Of a stretch of 64,000 nucleotides of DNA, positions 56,336 to 64,000 are shown piece by piece; the first letter of the stretch is position 1, and each line of letters opens with the position of its first letter. The position numbers were made by a program, and so were the translations under genes. The notes beneath the pieces were generated by a model, which did not search any database, was not told the DNA's origin, and saw nothing but the letters and a program-made list of their open reading frames with translations. This stretch comes from Priestia abyssalis (GTDB lineage: Bacteria; Bacillota; Bacilli; Bacillales; Bacillaceae_H), in assembly GCF_002019595.1 (NCBI RefSeq), contig NZ_KV917369.1, positions 716,458-780,457 of the forward strand, written 5' to 3'.

Positions 56336-58408
56336 ATGGTATTATTGCTGAATTTCCTTGCTTTCCTAGTCGTGACAGGATATGCAGTATATTCGTTTGT
56401 CAATCTTGTATACACTCGGTATTTGTTTATAAAGCTTGGCAAAAAAGCTGAGTTTGAACGAAACCTTAAAGAGCGGCTTAATCTCGTATTAATCAACGGC
56501 TTCGGTCAGTCAAAACTATTCAAAGACAAGAAAAGCGGTCTGATGCACTTAGTATTATTTTATACCTTTTTTATCATCCAAGTAGGACTTATTGAGCTGA
56601 TTATAAAAGGATTTATTAAAGGCTATGAATTTCCCTTTGGTGAAGCACATAAATATTTCAGCCTTCTCCAGGAGTGGGCTACGTTCCTTATGCTGTTGGC
56701 TGTCATATATGGCTTTTACCGCCGTTATGGTGAAAAGTTAAAGCGATTGCAATGGAAGCGTGATGGCAAAGCTGCCTTTGTTTATATCGCCTTATCTACT
56801 CTAACTTTATCAATCCTGCTTACATTGGGATTCGAAACGATTATGTTAAGTCATGAACCAAATCTCGTATATGCTCCATTTTCTGGTGCTATTGCGTTGT
56901 TGTTTTCCGGCATCGGAACAACGGTAGGAACCGTGTTGTTCTACGTATTTTGGTGGATTCATATGTTGACTGTGTTCACATTTTTGGTGTTTGTACCACA
57001 GTCAAAGCAATTTCATGAGTTATTTGCCATGGTCAATATCTTTTTTAAGAAAAGCGGCCCTGTTGGGAAATTGAAGAAGATTGATTTCGAGGATGAAGAA
57101 GCTGAAGAATTTGGTGTCGGGAAAATTGAGGATTTTACTCAGCAGCAGCTAATCGATCTGTACGCATGCGCGGAATGTGGTCGTTGTACGAATATGTGTC
57201 CGGCTTCAGGAACCGGAAAAACGTTATCTCCGATGGATCTCATCGTGAAGATGAGGAATCATTTGACAGATAAAGGAGCGGCCGTTACCTCTCGTAACCC
57301 GTGGATGCCCGGATTTGTTTTTGGATCTTCTGCATTATCCCCTTCATTAACGGCTGAATCAGCTGTTCAGGAAAGCGCGGCGACGGTTGAAGTGCCAAAT
57401 TTGATTGGCGATGTGATTACCGAGGAGGAATTATGGGCATGTACGACATGCCGGAATTGTGAAGACCAGTGCCCTGTAGCTAACGAACATGTGGATAAAA
57501 TCATTGATATGAGACGTTATTTAGTTATGACCGAAGGCAATATGCCTCACGAAGCTACCCGTTATTTTCAAAACATTGAGCGGCAGAGCAATCCATGGGG
57601 GATTAACCGTAAAGAGCGTATCAAGTGGCGTGAAGAACGCGATGATATTGAAGTTCCGACCGTAAATGAGGTAGAAGAATTTGAATATCTGTTTTGGGTG
57701 GGATCCATGGGATCCTTTGATAAACGAAGTCAAAAGATTGTGCAATCATTTGCTAAAATTATGAATGTGGCTGGTATCAGATTTGCCATTCTCGGTAATG
57801 AAGAGCGTAATTCTGGAGATACGGCACGCAGAATGGGGAATGAATTTTTATTCCAGCAATTATGTCAGGAGAATATTGCTAACTTTCAGGCTTATGGTGT
57901 GAGGAAAATTATAACCATCGATCCCCACGCTTACAACACGTTTAAACATGAATATCCCGAATTTGGTTTGGAAGCCGAGGTTTATCACCATACTGAGCTG
58001 ATTTGGAAGTGGATCCAAGAAGGCCGCATTAAGCCAATGAAAGAAGTCAAGGAAGCTATTGCTTATCATGATTCCTGCTATATTGGCCGCTATAACAACA
58101 TCTATGATATCCCACGCCAAATTCTTAAATCTATTCCTGGCGTAAAAATTTTAGAGATGGAACGGAATAAAGAAAATGCCATGTGCTGTGGTGCTGGTGG
58201 CGGTATGATGTGGCAGGAAGAAACACAAGGGAAACGTGTCAATGTTGAGCGAACTGAACAGGCTCTCCGATTAAACCCAACAACGATTGGCAGCAACTGT
58301 CCTTATTGTTTGACAATGATGAGTGATGGCGTAAAAGCTAAGGAAGCGGAGGAACAGGTACAGACGCTGGATATTGTAGAAATATTAGAAAAGTCGATTA
58401 TTGCATAA
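56336..58408 (+). CDS. fadF: Membrane Fe-S oxidoreductase, ETF:quinone oxidoreductase-like (FadF)
   Basis: Likely receives electrons from EtfAB and reduces menaquinone. 690 residues. The N-terminal half has about six membrane helices of NarI-like type. Two [4Fe-4S] motifs follow: CAECGRCTNMCPASG (first Cys about 278) and CTTCRNCEDQCPVAN (about 369). The C-terminal part has two CCG-domain-like segments (HDSCYIGRYN...AMCCGAGGGMMW and SNCPYCLTMM). Same design as B. subtilis FadF/YwjF. Start at ATG 56336, nine bases after AGGAGG; ATG 56327 abuts the site. Frames further upstream lack a ribosome site. Confidence 0.88.
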   Translation: MVLLLNFLAFLVVTGYAVYSFVNLVYTRYLFIKLGKKAEFERNLKERLNLVLINGFGQSKLFKDKKSGLMHLVLFYTFFIIQVGLIELIIKGFIKGYEFPFGEAHKYFSLLQEWATFLMLLAVIYGFYRRYGEKLKRLQWKRDGKAAFVYIALSTLTLSILLTLGFETIMLSHEPNLVYAPFSGAIALLFSGIGTTVGTVLFYVFWWIHMLTVFTFLVFVPQSKQFHELFAMVNIFFKKSGPVGKLKKIDFEDEEAEEFGVGKIEDFTQQQLIDLYACAECGRCTNMCPASGTGKTLSPMDLIVKMRNHLTDKGAAVTSRNPWMPGFVFGSSALSPSLTAESAVQESAATVEVPNLIGDVITEEELWACTTCRNCEDQCPVANEHVDKIIDMRRYLVMTEGNMPHEATRYFQNIERQSNPWGINRKERIKWREERDDIEVPTVNEVEEFEYLFWVGSMGSFDKRSQKIVQSFAKIMNVAGIRFAILGNEERNSGDTARRMGNEFLFQQLCQENIANFQAYGVRKIITIDPHAYNTFKHEYPEFGLEAEVYHHTELIWKWIQEGRIKPMKEVKEAIAYHDSCYIGRYNNIYDIPRQILKSIPGVKILEMERNKENAMCCGAGGGMMWQEETQGKRVNVERTEQALRLNPTTIGSNCPYCLTMMSDGVKAKEAEEQVQTLDIVEILEKSIIA

Positions 58409-58497
58409 AAATCATTTGAGAGAAATCTGGAACTTCATGAACTGTAAAATGAAAGTTAATAGTGCTATTTTCAATAACTAATGTATGAATTTATCTA
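58409..58497. other. Start of the intergenic region after fadF
   Basis: Short non-coding stretch before repeat copy G, which fills most of the 343-bp gap. No clear terminator. Confidence 0.4.
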
Positions 58498-58710
58498 TAT
58501 ATTTCACTTAATAGCTGGACATATCTTCATTCAATCGAGAGGCATCACAATCAGTGATCCAGACAACTTGAATTTGCCCTCAAAGATTTACACCTAAGCG
58601 GATGGCGCCACCCCCGCAAGGGGAGTGTCAGCCGCTTAGGTCTAGAAAATTTGGCATGGCCGTTCTTTGGTCATGTCGAAATTTCTAAATCGATCTATAT
58701 ATTAATAAAA
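58498..58710 (-). repeat. Two-hairpin repeat, copy G (full length, opposite orientation)
   Basis: Reads on the minus strand: ATATATAGATCGATTTAGAAA, hairpin 1 (AAATTTCGACATG...CATGCCAAATTT around CCAAAGAAC), hairpin 2 (ACCTAAGCGGCTG...CATCCGCTTAGGT), then CTTTGAGGGCAAATTCAAG, CTGATTGTGATGCC and TCTCGATTGAATG. It matches copy C over about 200 bp. Confidence 0.78.
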
Positions 58711-58751
58711 AAGAACGCTAAAAGATCTACATGGTTTAGGGAGAGATATGG

Positions 58752-59264
58752 ATGGAAGCAAAATATTGTAAAGAATCACGAGTAGTGCGAACAAGTCGTG
58801 TATTCCCAAATGATGTCAACAGTCATAATACGTTATTTGGTGGTCGGTTAATGAGTGATTTGGACCAAGTCGCCTCTATTTCCGCATTGCGGCATAGCCG
58901 AAGAGATTGTGTAACGGCTTCAACTGATTCGGTTGATTTTTTACATCCGGTTCGAACGACAGACGCGGTCTGTTTCGAATCGTATGTAACATGGGCAGGT
59001 ACATCATCCATGGAAGTGTTTGTGAAAATTATTGCCGAAGACTTAAAAAGCGGTGAGCGTAAAGTGGCAGCGACTGCCCTTTTAACATTTGTCGCACTTG
59101 ATCAACATAAACGTCCAACATCTGTTCCACAAGTCATTCCGGAAACAGAAGAAGAGAAAAAATTACATGAAACCGCACCAGAGCGAGCAAGAATACGTAA
59201 AGAAAGAAAACAAAAAAGTAAGGAATGGGCGGTGCATTTAACAACGCGTCACCCTTGGGATTGA
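58752..59264 (+). CDS. Acyl-CoA thioesterase (hotdog fold)
   Basis: Hydrolyses acyl-CoA to free acid and CoA; YkhA/BACH-type, 170 residues. The family core is RVFPNDVNSHNTLFGGRLMSDLDQVASISAL, with the N-H-x-x-T-L-F-G-G helix and catalytic Asn and Asp. SVDFLHPVRTTDAV and SSMEVFVKI follow. The Lys/Arg-rich C-terminal tail is usual. GGGAGAGAT precedes the ATG. It may recycle CoA if intermediates accumulate. Separated from fadF by repeat copy G. Confidence 0.88.
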   Translation: MEAKYCKESRVVRTSRVFPNDVNSHNTLFGGRLMSDLDQVASISALRHSRRDCVTASTDSVDFLHPVRTTDAVCFESYVTWAGTSSMEVFVKIIAEDLKSGERKVAATALLTFVALDQHKRPTSVPQVIPETEEEKKLHETAPERARIRKERKQKSKEWAVHLTTRHPWD

Positions 59265-59319
59265 TACAGCTTATACAACTATAATGCGCAGGGTTCATCG
59301 ACAGGATCCTATGTTGAGT

Positions 59320-59510
59320 AAGAGAATTCGTCTTCATTATTAAGCAAATTAATGACTCATGGAGAGTGGGTGAAACGTATATCAAAGTTAAAGGTCAATA
59401 GATGATGTATCTGTATTGTGCAGTAGATTCCGAAGGAAACACGATTGATTTTTATCTCGTGAAACAAGAGACATAAAGGCTGTAAAGCGCTTCTTCAAGG
59501 ATGATATATA
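59320..59510 (+). pseudogene. IS6-family transposase remnant
   Basis: NDSWRVGETYIKVKGQ, stop, then MMYLYCAVDSEGNTIDFYLVK and, after a frameshift, DIKAVKRFFKDD match the central DDE region of IS6/IS240 transposases (SWRMDETYIKVKGKW-YLYRAVDSEGNTIDF). Stops and frameshifts make it inactive. Inverted ends not recognised. Confidence 0.7.
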
Positions 59511-59585
59511 TCAATAAAAATGCACCAAGCAAATTACTATATATTGTTTTCTTTTGAAAAGGTACATTTTTATTTCTATATAGAT

Positions 59586-59615
59586 TTGTAAGCGATAGAT
59601 TTGTAAGCGCTTTAT
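59586..59615 (+). promoter_or_regulatory. Pair of cre-like sites before the MFS importer
   Basis: TTGTAAGCGATAGAT and TTGTAAGCGCTTTAT stand next to one another with a 15-bp period; each differs from the cre consensus at one position. Confidence 0.45.
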
Positions 59616-59645
59616 AGAAGCTAATAAAAGTGTAGGAGGAGAAAA

Positions 59646-60995
59646 ATGCGTTCTATTAATATTAGTCGTACCGTCGATGAATCAAATTTTAATCGCTTTC
59701 ATGGTCTTGTTGTAGCTTTATGTGCCTTTATTATTATTTGTGATGGTTTTGACCTCGTAATTTATGGATCGGTCGTATCTGTTCTGATGGAAGAGTGGCA
59801 ATTAACAGCGGTTCAAGCAGGTACCTTAGGGAGCTATGCGCTTATAGGTATGATGTTCGGTGCCTTTGTTTTTGCACCACTGGCGGATAAGATTGGGCGT
59901 AAAAAAGTTATTATCCTATGTGTATTACTATTTAGCTTATGCACTGGTTTAATCGGGTTAGCCAAAAGTCCTACTGAATTCGGTATCTATCGTTTTATAT
60001 CAGGTTTAGGGTTAGGGGGCGTTCTACCAATTACAGTAGCATTAATGACTGAATATGCCCCGAAACATCTCAAAAACCGATTAGTTACGATTATGATGTG
60101 CGGTTATTCTGTAGGCGGAATTATAGCGGCAGCGCTTGGTATCTTCCTCATCCCTAGATTTGGTTGGGAGTCTGTTTTTTTTGTTGGCGCTCTTCCTTTA
60201 CTCGCTTTACCAATTATTATCAAATTTCTTCCGGAGTCTTTAGGGTTTCTTTTAGCTAGGAATAAAAAGAAGGAAATTGGTCAATTGTTATCCAAAATAG
60301 ATCCATCCTACACACCTGAGAAAAACGATCATTATGAAGTGGTTATTCCTAAAAAAACGGGCATTACAGTAGCTAAATTATTTGAAGATGGTCGAGCTTT
60401 AAGCACTCTCTTATTTTGGGTATCCTTTTTCATGTGTTTATTAATGGTTTATGGATTGAATACATGGTTGCCGAAATTAATGGCTCAAGCAGGCTATGCC
60501 CTAGGCTCTAGTTTAATGTTCTTATTAGTGTTAAATGCTGGGGCCATATTAGGATCGTTGATTGGAGGATGGGCAGCAGACCGTTGGAGTACGAAAAAAG
60601 TTATAATCTTCTACTTTATTGTAGGTGGAATCGCTTTAACTTTACTCGGAACGCACCCTAATACGTTTGTTCTTTATACTCTTGTTGCAATTGCAGGGGC
60701 AACAACAATTGGAACACAAATTATTCTATATTCATATGTTTCCCAATATTATCCAATGCCGATCCGTTCTACGGGACTCGGATGGGCTTCTGGGGTTGGG
60801 CGAATAGGCGGTATTGTAGGTCCAATAATGGGTGGATTTCTACTAAGCGCACAATTACCATTACAACTTAATTTTATGGCTTTCGCTATCCCGGGAATTA
60901 TTGCAGCTATCTCTGTTGCTATTGTACGAGAAAAGGCTCCTTTGACTATACCATTGGCAGAAGTTTCTCAAAAGAAAGTCGGATCAATCAAGTAA
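59646..60995 (+). CDS. MFS importer, aromatic acid:H+ symporter (AAHS) type
   Basis: Twelve-helix permease, 449 residues. Helix 1 ALCAFIIICDGFDLVIYGSVV contains the DGFD acidic motif of the AAHS family (PcaK/BenK). LADKIGRKKVIILC is the MFS A-motif loop, and FLPESLGFLLARNKK lies in the middle loop. Family members import benzoate, hydroxybenzoate or related ring acids by proton symport. Next to an alicyclic CoA-ester operon, uptake of the starting acid is the natural inference. Cre-like sites lie upstream, and IS6-family remnants on both sides hint at separate acquisition. Confidence 0.87.
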   Translation: MRSINISRTVDESNFNRFHGLVVALCAFIIICDGFDLVIYGSVVSVLMEEWQLTAVQAGTLGSYALIGMMFGAFVFAPLADKIGRKKVIILCVLLFSLCTGLIGLAKSPTEFGIYRFISGLGLGGVLPITVALMTEYAPKHLKNRLVTIMMCGYSVGGIIAAALGIFLIPRFGWESVFFVGALPLLALPIIIKFLPESLGFLLARNKKKEIGQLLSKIDPSYTPEKNDHYEVVIPKKTGITVAKLFEDGRALSTLLFWVSFFMCLLMVYGLNTWLPKLMAQAGYALGSSLMFLLVLNAGAILGSLIGGWAADRWSTKKVIIFYFIVGGIALTLLGTHPNTFVLYTLVAIAGATTIGTQIILYSYVSQYYPMPIRSTGLGWASGVGRIGGIVGPIMGGFLLSAQLPLQLNFMAFAIPGIIAAISVAIVREKAPLTIPLAEVSQKKVGSIK

Positions 60996-61078
60996 TGGGG
61001 TTCTGGTGCAAAAAATACTCATTAGAAACATGGATTCCCTGTTTCCTTTAAATTGCTTCTTTATGAAGCTAATCCAGA

Positions 61079-61257
61079 CAACTTAGTATAAACTCAACTT
61101 CATTTTGGGCAGACTTCTCCTACTGTTGGTGAACCTGTCCTTTTTTCATTATATGCAAGTTTTCTATACCACTTACAATAGAAGTAGCTGCTTGAAAAGA
61201 CTTGAATCCCAATATGGCACGAACACATCCTTTTTGTTTTAGTGGTATCAGTATGTA
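61079..61257 (-). pseudogene. IS6-family transposase remnant (C-terminal part)
   Basis: On the minus strand: VRAILGFKSFQAATSIVSGI, ENLHIMKKGQVHQQ, stop, EKSAQNEVEFILSCL. This is the C-terminus of an IS6 transposase (RPMLGFKSF...AGIE.MHMI.KGQ). It holds a stop codon and lacks the catalytic region. It lies in opposite orientation to the remnant at 59320 and accounts for most of the 337-bp gap. Confidence 0.65.
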
Positions 61258-61332
61258 CAAGTTTGATAGATTAATTACAATCAGCTTAAGTTTTTTGTAC
61301 GAGAACCCATTTTATTATAGGAGGGATGCATA

Positions 61333-62283
61333 TTGAAAAAGAGGTGGATCATTCCATTAGTTTTTACAGTTTTCCTTATAGCTTTGATAGGCCATGCAGT
61401 TCGGTTTCTTAAAGATGATGTTAAGCCTAAAGTTATAGTCGTTGTACAAAGGTTAGATATAGAGTATTGGAAAACGTTTGAGTCAGGAGCAAAAAAAGCG
61501 TTTCATGATTTTGGAATAGATGGGAAAGTCATAGCTCCTGATTCTCTATATCCCATCACGAATCAGCCTAATCTATTGAAAAAAGTTCTAAAGCAAAATC
61601 CTGATGCACTTATCGTATCTCCCACTTATCCGTCGGTTGTCAATCCTGTATTGATGGAATTCAAGCACAAAAACATTCCTGTGTTTCTTACGACTACAGA
61701 CGCTAAATGGGAATACCAAACTGCTTATATCGGAACGGATAACCTTACATTGGGTAAAACAGCAGGAAAGTTATTAGGTTCGATGCTGCAACCAGGGGAT
61801 CAAGTAGCCATCATTCTTGGAAGAGTAGATGATCCAGTCATGATTGATCGAAAAACTGGTGCAGAGAAAGTATTGGAAGATGCCGGAATCGAAATTGTCA
61901 TCGAACAATCAGGGTACGACCATTTTGGAAATCCGAAATCAGTAATAGAAATGATCTTACAGACTTATCCAAATCTTAAAGGCGTAGTTGCCACTACCGA
62001 TCGAGTAGCCTTAGAGGAATTAAAAGTAATAGAGGAAAAAGCATTAAAGATCCCTGTCGTCGGAACAGATGGTCTTACAGAAATGGTGGAATACGTTGAA
62101 GCAGGAAAGATAGGCGCTACTGTAGCGCAGAATCCTTATGATATGGGATATCTAAGTGTAGAACAAGCACAAAAAGCAATTAGAGGAGGCAACATCCAAA
62201 AAAAGATTGATAGTGGAATTGACATTATAACTGAGGATAATGCGAAAGAGAAGTTAGATTTTCTACAAGAAGTATTGCATTGA
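61333..62283 (+). CDS. Membrane-anchored sugar-binding protein (RbsB-like)
   Basis: 316 residues. One N-terminal membrane helix (about residues 5-23: IIPLVFTVFLIALIG) with no lipobox Cys, then a type-1 sugar-binding fold: VIVVVQRLDIEYWKTFESGAKKAF in two parts, DALIVSPTYPSVVNPVL, YIGTDNLTLGKTAG, VVATTDRVALEELKV and PVVGTDGLTEMVEYVEAGKIGATVAQNP. It has no DNA-binding domain. It could serve an ABC importer or present sugars to a membrane sensor. TTG start eight bases after TAGGAGG. Transporter partner not certain; the ATPase at 63251 is on the same strand. Confidence 0.8.
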   Translation: MKKRWIIPLVFTVFLIALIGHAVRFLKDDVKPKVIVVVQRLDIEYWKTFESGAKKAFHDFGIDGKVIAPDSLYPITNQPNLLKKVLKQNPDALIVSPTYPSVVNPVLMEFKHKNIPVFLTTTDAKWEYQTAYIGTDNLTLGKTAGKLLGSMLQPGDQVAIILGRVDDPVMIDRKTGAEKVLEDAGIEIVIEQSGYDHFGNPKSVIEMILQTYPNLKGVVATTDRVALEELKVIEEKALKIPVVGTDGLTEMVEYVEAGKIGATVAQNPYDMGYLSVEQAQKAIRGGNIQKKIDSGIDIITEDNAKEKLDFLQEVLH

Positions 62284-62400
62284 AAAATAGTTTTTTTGAA
62301 TTATCTGTTTTAATTCTTGTGGAAGGAGCATCAGAAATTCACTGGTTTACAACCACAAGAGATAGTTACCTATGTATTTATTCTTCATGAGTTAAACTTA

Positions 62401-62484
62401 TTGGGGCCATTCGCTTTGGTCTAGAAAATTTGGCATGGCCGTTCTTTGGTCATGACAAATTTTCTAAATCGATCTATATAGATA
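62401..62484 (-). repeat. Two-hairpin repeat, copy H (hairpin 1 only)
   Basis: Minus strand: TATATAGATCGATTTAG, AAAATTTGTCATG, ACCAAAGAACGGCCATGCCAAATTTTC, then a decayed AGACCAAAGCGAATGG where hairpin 2 should start. Nearly identical to hairpin 1 of copy G. Confidence 0.68.
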
Positions 62485-62523
62485 TATATTCTTGTATCAT
62501 ACATCGTTGTAGGAAAAGTGATT

Positions 62524-62706
62524 TTAAACAATTTCCATAATCCTGGATAAACGGATGGAGAAGGTTTTCTGTTGTTGATCCTTTAAAAGGACCGTTTGTT
62601 CAGCAAGGTTAAGCTTAAAAATGCGTCCCTTGCATTTTTGTAATATCCCGTCTTGGTAATAGTTAATGGTCACTAAGCGTTTTTGTGTTAGTTCTTTTAA
62701 AATCAT
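62524..62706 (-). CDS. Short YolD-like protein
   Basis: 60 residues, beta-rich: VTINYYQDGILQKCKGRIFKLN and TVLLKDQQQKTFSIRLSRIMEI. This follows the C-terminal beta-barrel pattern of YolD-like proteins, which are usually about 100 residues and occur near UmuC-type polymerases in Bacillus. The N-terminal helical part is missing, and no polymerase gene is adjacent. AAGGAG lies ahead of the ATG. Function unknown. Confidence 0.65.
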   Translation of the reverse strand: MILKELTQKRLVTINYYQDGILQKCKGRIFKLNLAEQTVLLKDQQQKTFSIRLSRIMEIV

Positions 62707-62823
62707 TATGTTTGCTCCTTCTAAGTAGTAATTAATTTTTCATTGGTAAATGTTCCATATCAATATAGTGAGCGTTTTCAAATTGAGGCATAAACAATAA
62801 AAATATTGAATGAATACCAGTCA

Positions 62824-62845
62824 ATAAGTTAAGCGCTTAACTTAT
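62824..62845. promoter_or_regulatory. 22-bp perfect palindrome centred on AGCGCT
   Basis: Arms ATAAGTTAAGC and GCTTAACTTAT are exact reverse complements. Core as in the iol AGCGCT sites, so probably a high-affinity LacI-family operator, about 430 bp before the ATPase gene. Confidence 0.65.
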
Positions 62846-63140
62846 GGTTTTAAATAAGTATACGCTTACATTTTTCTGTTTGTCAATAAGAAATCTATAG
62901 AGGTTTTTCGTTTTTATTATATTAAAAGAGAAAAATAGAAAGAGATGTATTGAAGGAGAACACTAATAGAAAATAACATTTTATTTGCCTTACCTTTATA
63001 AAATCAAGGATATTCGGGTTAGAACAGTTTAATATGATCATTCATTCCAATAGTTATAACACCCAAGATATATGATTGTAAATTGAGTGAAATAACATTT
63101 TTTAAATATTGAGAATAATTTATTTTTTTTGAAAATGCTA

Positions 63141-63195
63141 TTGCTTAATCTTAAAAACCTCTATATAATTTAAAAATATAAGGAAAGCGCTTACC
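63141..63195 (+). promoter_or_regulatory. Promoter and AGCGCT operator for the sugar ABC operon
   Basis: TTGCTT (63141-63146), 17-bp spacer, TATAAT (63164-63169), then GGAAAGCGCTTACC (63182-63195), placed as at the iolC2 promoter. Confidence 0.75.
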
Positions 63196-63250
63196 TCAAA
63201 AGTTACCTTTTATTGGGCTTATATTATTCAAGCGGGAAAGGAGTCCATCA

Positions 63251-64000
63251 ATGAAAAATGAAGAGAAAAGTTTGTTGTTAATGAAAGGCATAAAGAAAAG
63301 CTTTTCAAACAACCACGTTTTAAAGGGAATTGATCTGGATGTCGTTCCAGGGGAAGTGCACGTACTGCTTGGGGAAAATGGGGCGGGAAAATCGACACTC
63401 ATTAAAATCCTAACAGGTGCGTATGAAAAAGACGCAGGTGAAATTTATTGGGAAGGCCAGCTTGTCAACATCAACACTCCTGTAGATTCCATGAGTTTGG
63501 GTATTGCAACGATTTATCAAGAGCTAAACGTTATCCCGCAGCTAAAAGTGTACGAGAATATTTTTCTTGGACGCGAGCTGAAGAAAGGCGGGAAAGTATC
63601 CACTCTAGACCGCACACAAATGAAAGAACAGGCTAAGCATTACTTAAAAATGCTTGGTCAGAGTCCAGAGTTGGCTGATCGCAATTTAGGTGAATTAGGA
63701 ATTGGTCAGCAGCAATTAGTCGAAATTGCTAAAGCGCTTACATTGGATGCGAAACTCATCATTATGGATGAACCAACAGCGAGTTTAAGTGGAGCGGAAG
63801 TGGAACAACTGTATCAGACGGTTGAAGGATTGACAGAAAAAGGGATTGCCATTGTTTTTATATCCCACCGTCTTGAAGAAATTAAAAGAATGGGTGATCG
63901 AATTACGATTTTACGTGATGGGTTTAAAATCGAGACCCTTCCAGTAAAGACAACGAGCACAGATAAGTGGATAGAACTAATGGTAGGACGCACATTAGAT
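63251..64000 (+). CDS. Sugar ABC transporter ATP-binding protein (partial, runs past window end)
   Basis: First ATPase domain of an RbsA/MglA-type protein; 250 residues visible. Walker [10 protein letters not shown] (about 40-48), Q-loop IYQELNVIPQL, signature-region LGIGQQQLVEIAK, Walker [12 protein letters not shown] and switch ISHRLEEI. The start MKNEEKSLLLM follows GGAAAGGAG. It is a paralog of the ATPase at 8755, but with an AGCGCT-type promoter, so it belongs to the other operator class. Permease and binding-protein genes presumably follow outside the window. Confidence 0.9.
   Translation, partial: MKNEEKSLLLMKGIKKSFSNNHVLKGIDLDVVPGEVHVLLGENGAGKSTLIKILTGAYEKDAGEIYWEGQLVNINTPVDSMSLGIATIYQELNVIPQLKVYENIFLGRELKKGGKVSTLDRTQMKEQAKHYLKMLGQSPELADRNLGELGIGQQQLVEIAKALTLDAKLIIMDEPTASLSGAEVEQLYQTVEGLTEKGIAIVFISHRLEEIKRMGDRITILRDGFKIETLPVKTTSTDKWIELMVGRTLD

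Larger units (their letters stand above)
62707..63250 (+). other. Long regulatory region before the sugar ABC ATPase
   Basis: 544 bp without a gene. It holds a 22-bp palindrome (62824-62845), a degenerate TATACGCTTACAT (about 62861), and the promoter/operator at 63141-63195. The rest is AT-rich with no feature I recognise. Confidence 0.55.

Noticed and set aside
59486..59496. AAAGCGCTTCTTC as an AGCGCT operator
   Set aside because: It lies within the IS6 transposase remnant (coding for KRFFK), so the likeness is explained by the family sequence.
61333..62283. LacI-type regulator
   Set aside because: The sugar-binding fold is the same, but a membrane helix takes the place of the helix-turn-helix.

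Overview
The window is from a low-GC Gram-positive bacterium of the Bacillus group. The evidence is AGGAGG-type ribosome binding sites, frequent TTG/GTG starts, BceRS-like signalling, Bacillus-like IolA-J proteins, cre-like sites and a FadF/Etf system that feeds the menaquinone pool. I cannot name the species from sequence alone.

Layout. (1) 1-7.2 kb: a BceS/BceR-type two-component pair on the minus strand (kinase cut by the window edge), a MazG-like gene remnant, a D-2-hydroxyacid dehydrogenase, a Nudix hydrolase, an exported protein built of 28-residue repeats, an FMN reductase and a secreted lamin-tail/phospholipase D protein. (2) 7.2-41.7 kb: a large myo-inositol and polyol catabolic region. 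It has an RbsABC-type ABC transporter, two LacI regulators, a full iolABCDE-iolT-iolG-iolH-iolI-iolJ run, an MFS transporter, IolS-like aldo-keto reductase and a tautomerase. A second divided set follows: iolG-iolB, a third LacI regulator, iolC-iolA, iolD-iolE, a third IolG-like dehydrogenase and a polyol-type MFS permease. No DeoR-type IolR is present. Control appears to use LacI proteins with two operator classes: GGTAATCGATAACC in the first half and AAGCGCTT-centred sites in the second. Both sit just downstream of good sigma-A promoters. (3) 41.7-43.2 kb: a non-autonomous IS200/IS605-like element, two uncharacterised minus-strand genes and a fragment of an acryloyl-CoA-reductase-like gene. 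(4) 43.2-61 kb: a CoA-thioester degradation locus with a TetR regulator, five tandem copies of an 81-bp unit each carrying a TetR-type palindrome, two acyl-CoA dehydrogenases, a BadI/MenB-like hydrolase, an AliA-like CoA ligase, two SDRs, thiolase, 3-hydroxyacyl-CoA dehydrogenase, enoyl-CoA hydratase, EtfB, EtfA, a FadF-type membrane Fe-S oxidoreductase, a thioesterase and an aromatic-acid-type MFS importer flanked by IS6-family remnants. The gene set fits import, CoA activation, dehydrogenation, hydration, oxidation and hydrolytic ring opening of an alicyclic acid such as cyclohexanecarboxylate, then beta-oxidation of the pimeloyl-CoA. (5) 61-64 kb: a membrane-anchored sugar-binding protein, a short YolD-like protein and the start of another sugar ABC ATPase behind AGCGCT operators.

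Metabolically, inositol would enter through IolT, the MFS permeases or the ABC importer. It is oxidised by IolG, dehydrated by IolE, opened by IolD, isomerised by IolB, phosphorylated by IolC, cleaved by IolJ and finished by IolA to acetyl-CoA. Electrons from the acyl-CoA dehydrogenases of the second locus pass through EtfAB to FadF.

The most unusual signals are a family of two-hairpin intergenic elements (at least seven full or partial copies, both orientations, with compensated stem changes), the TetR operator array, the paired LacI operator codes, an etfA tail left beside an intact etfA, and an SDR that has lost its catalytic Tyr/Lys.
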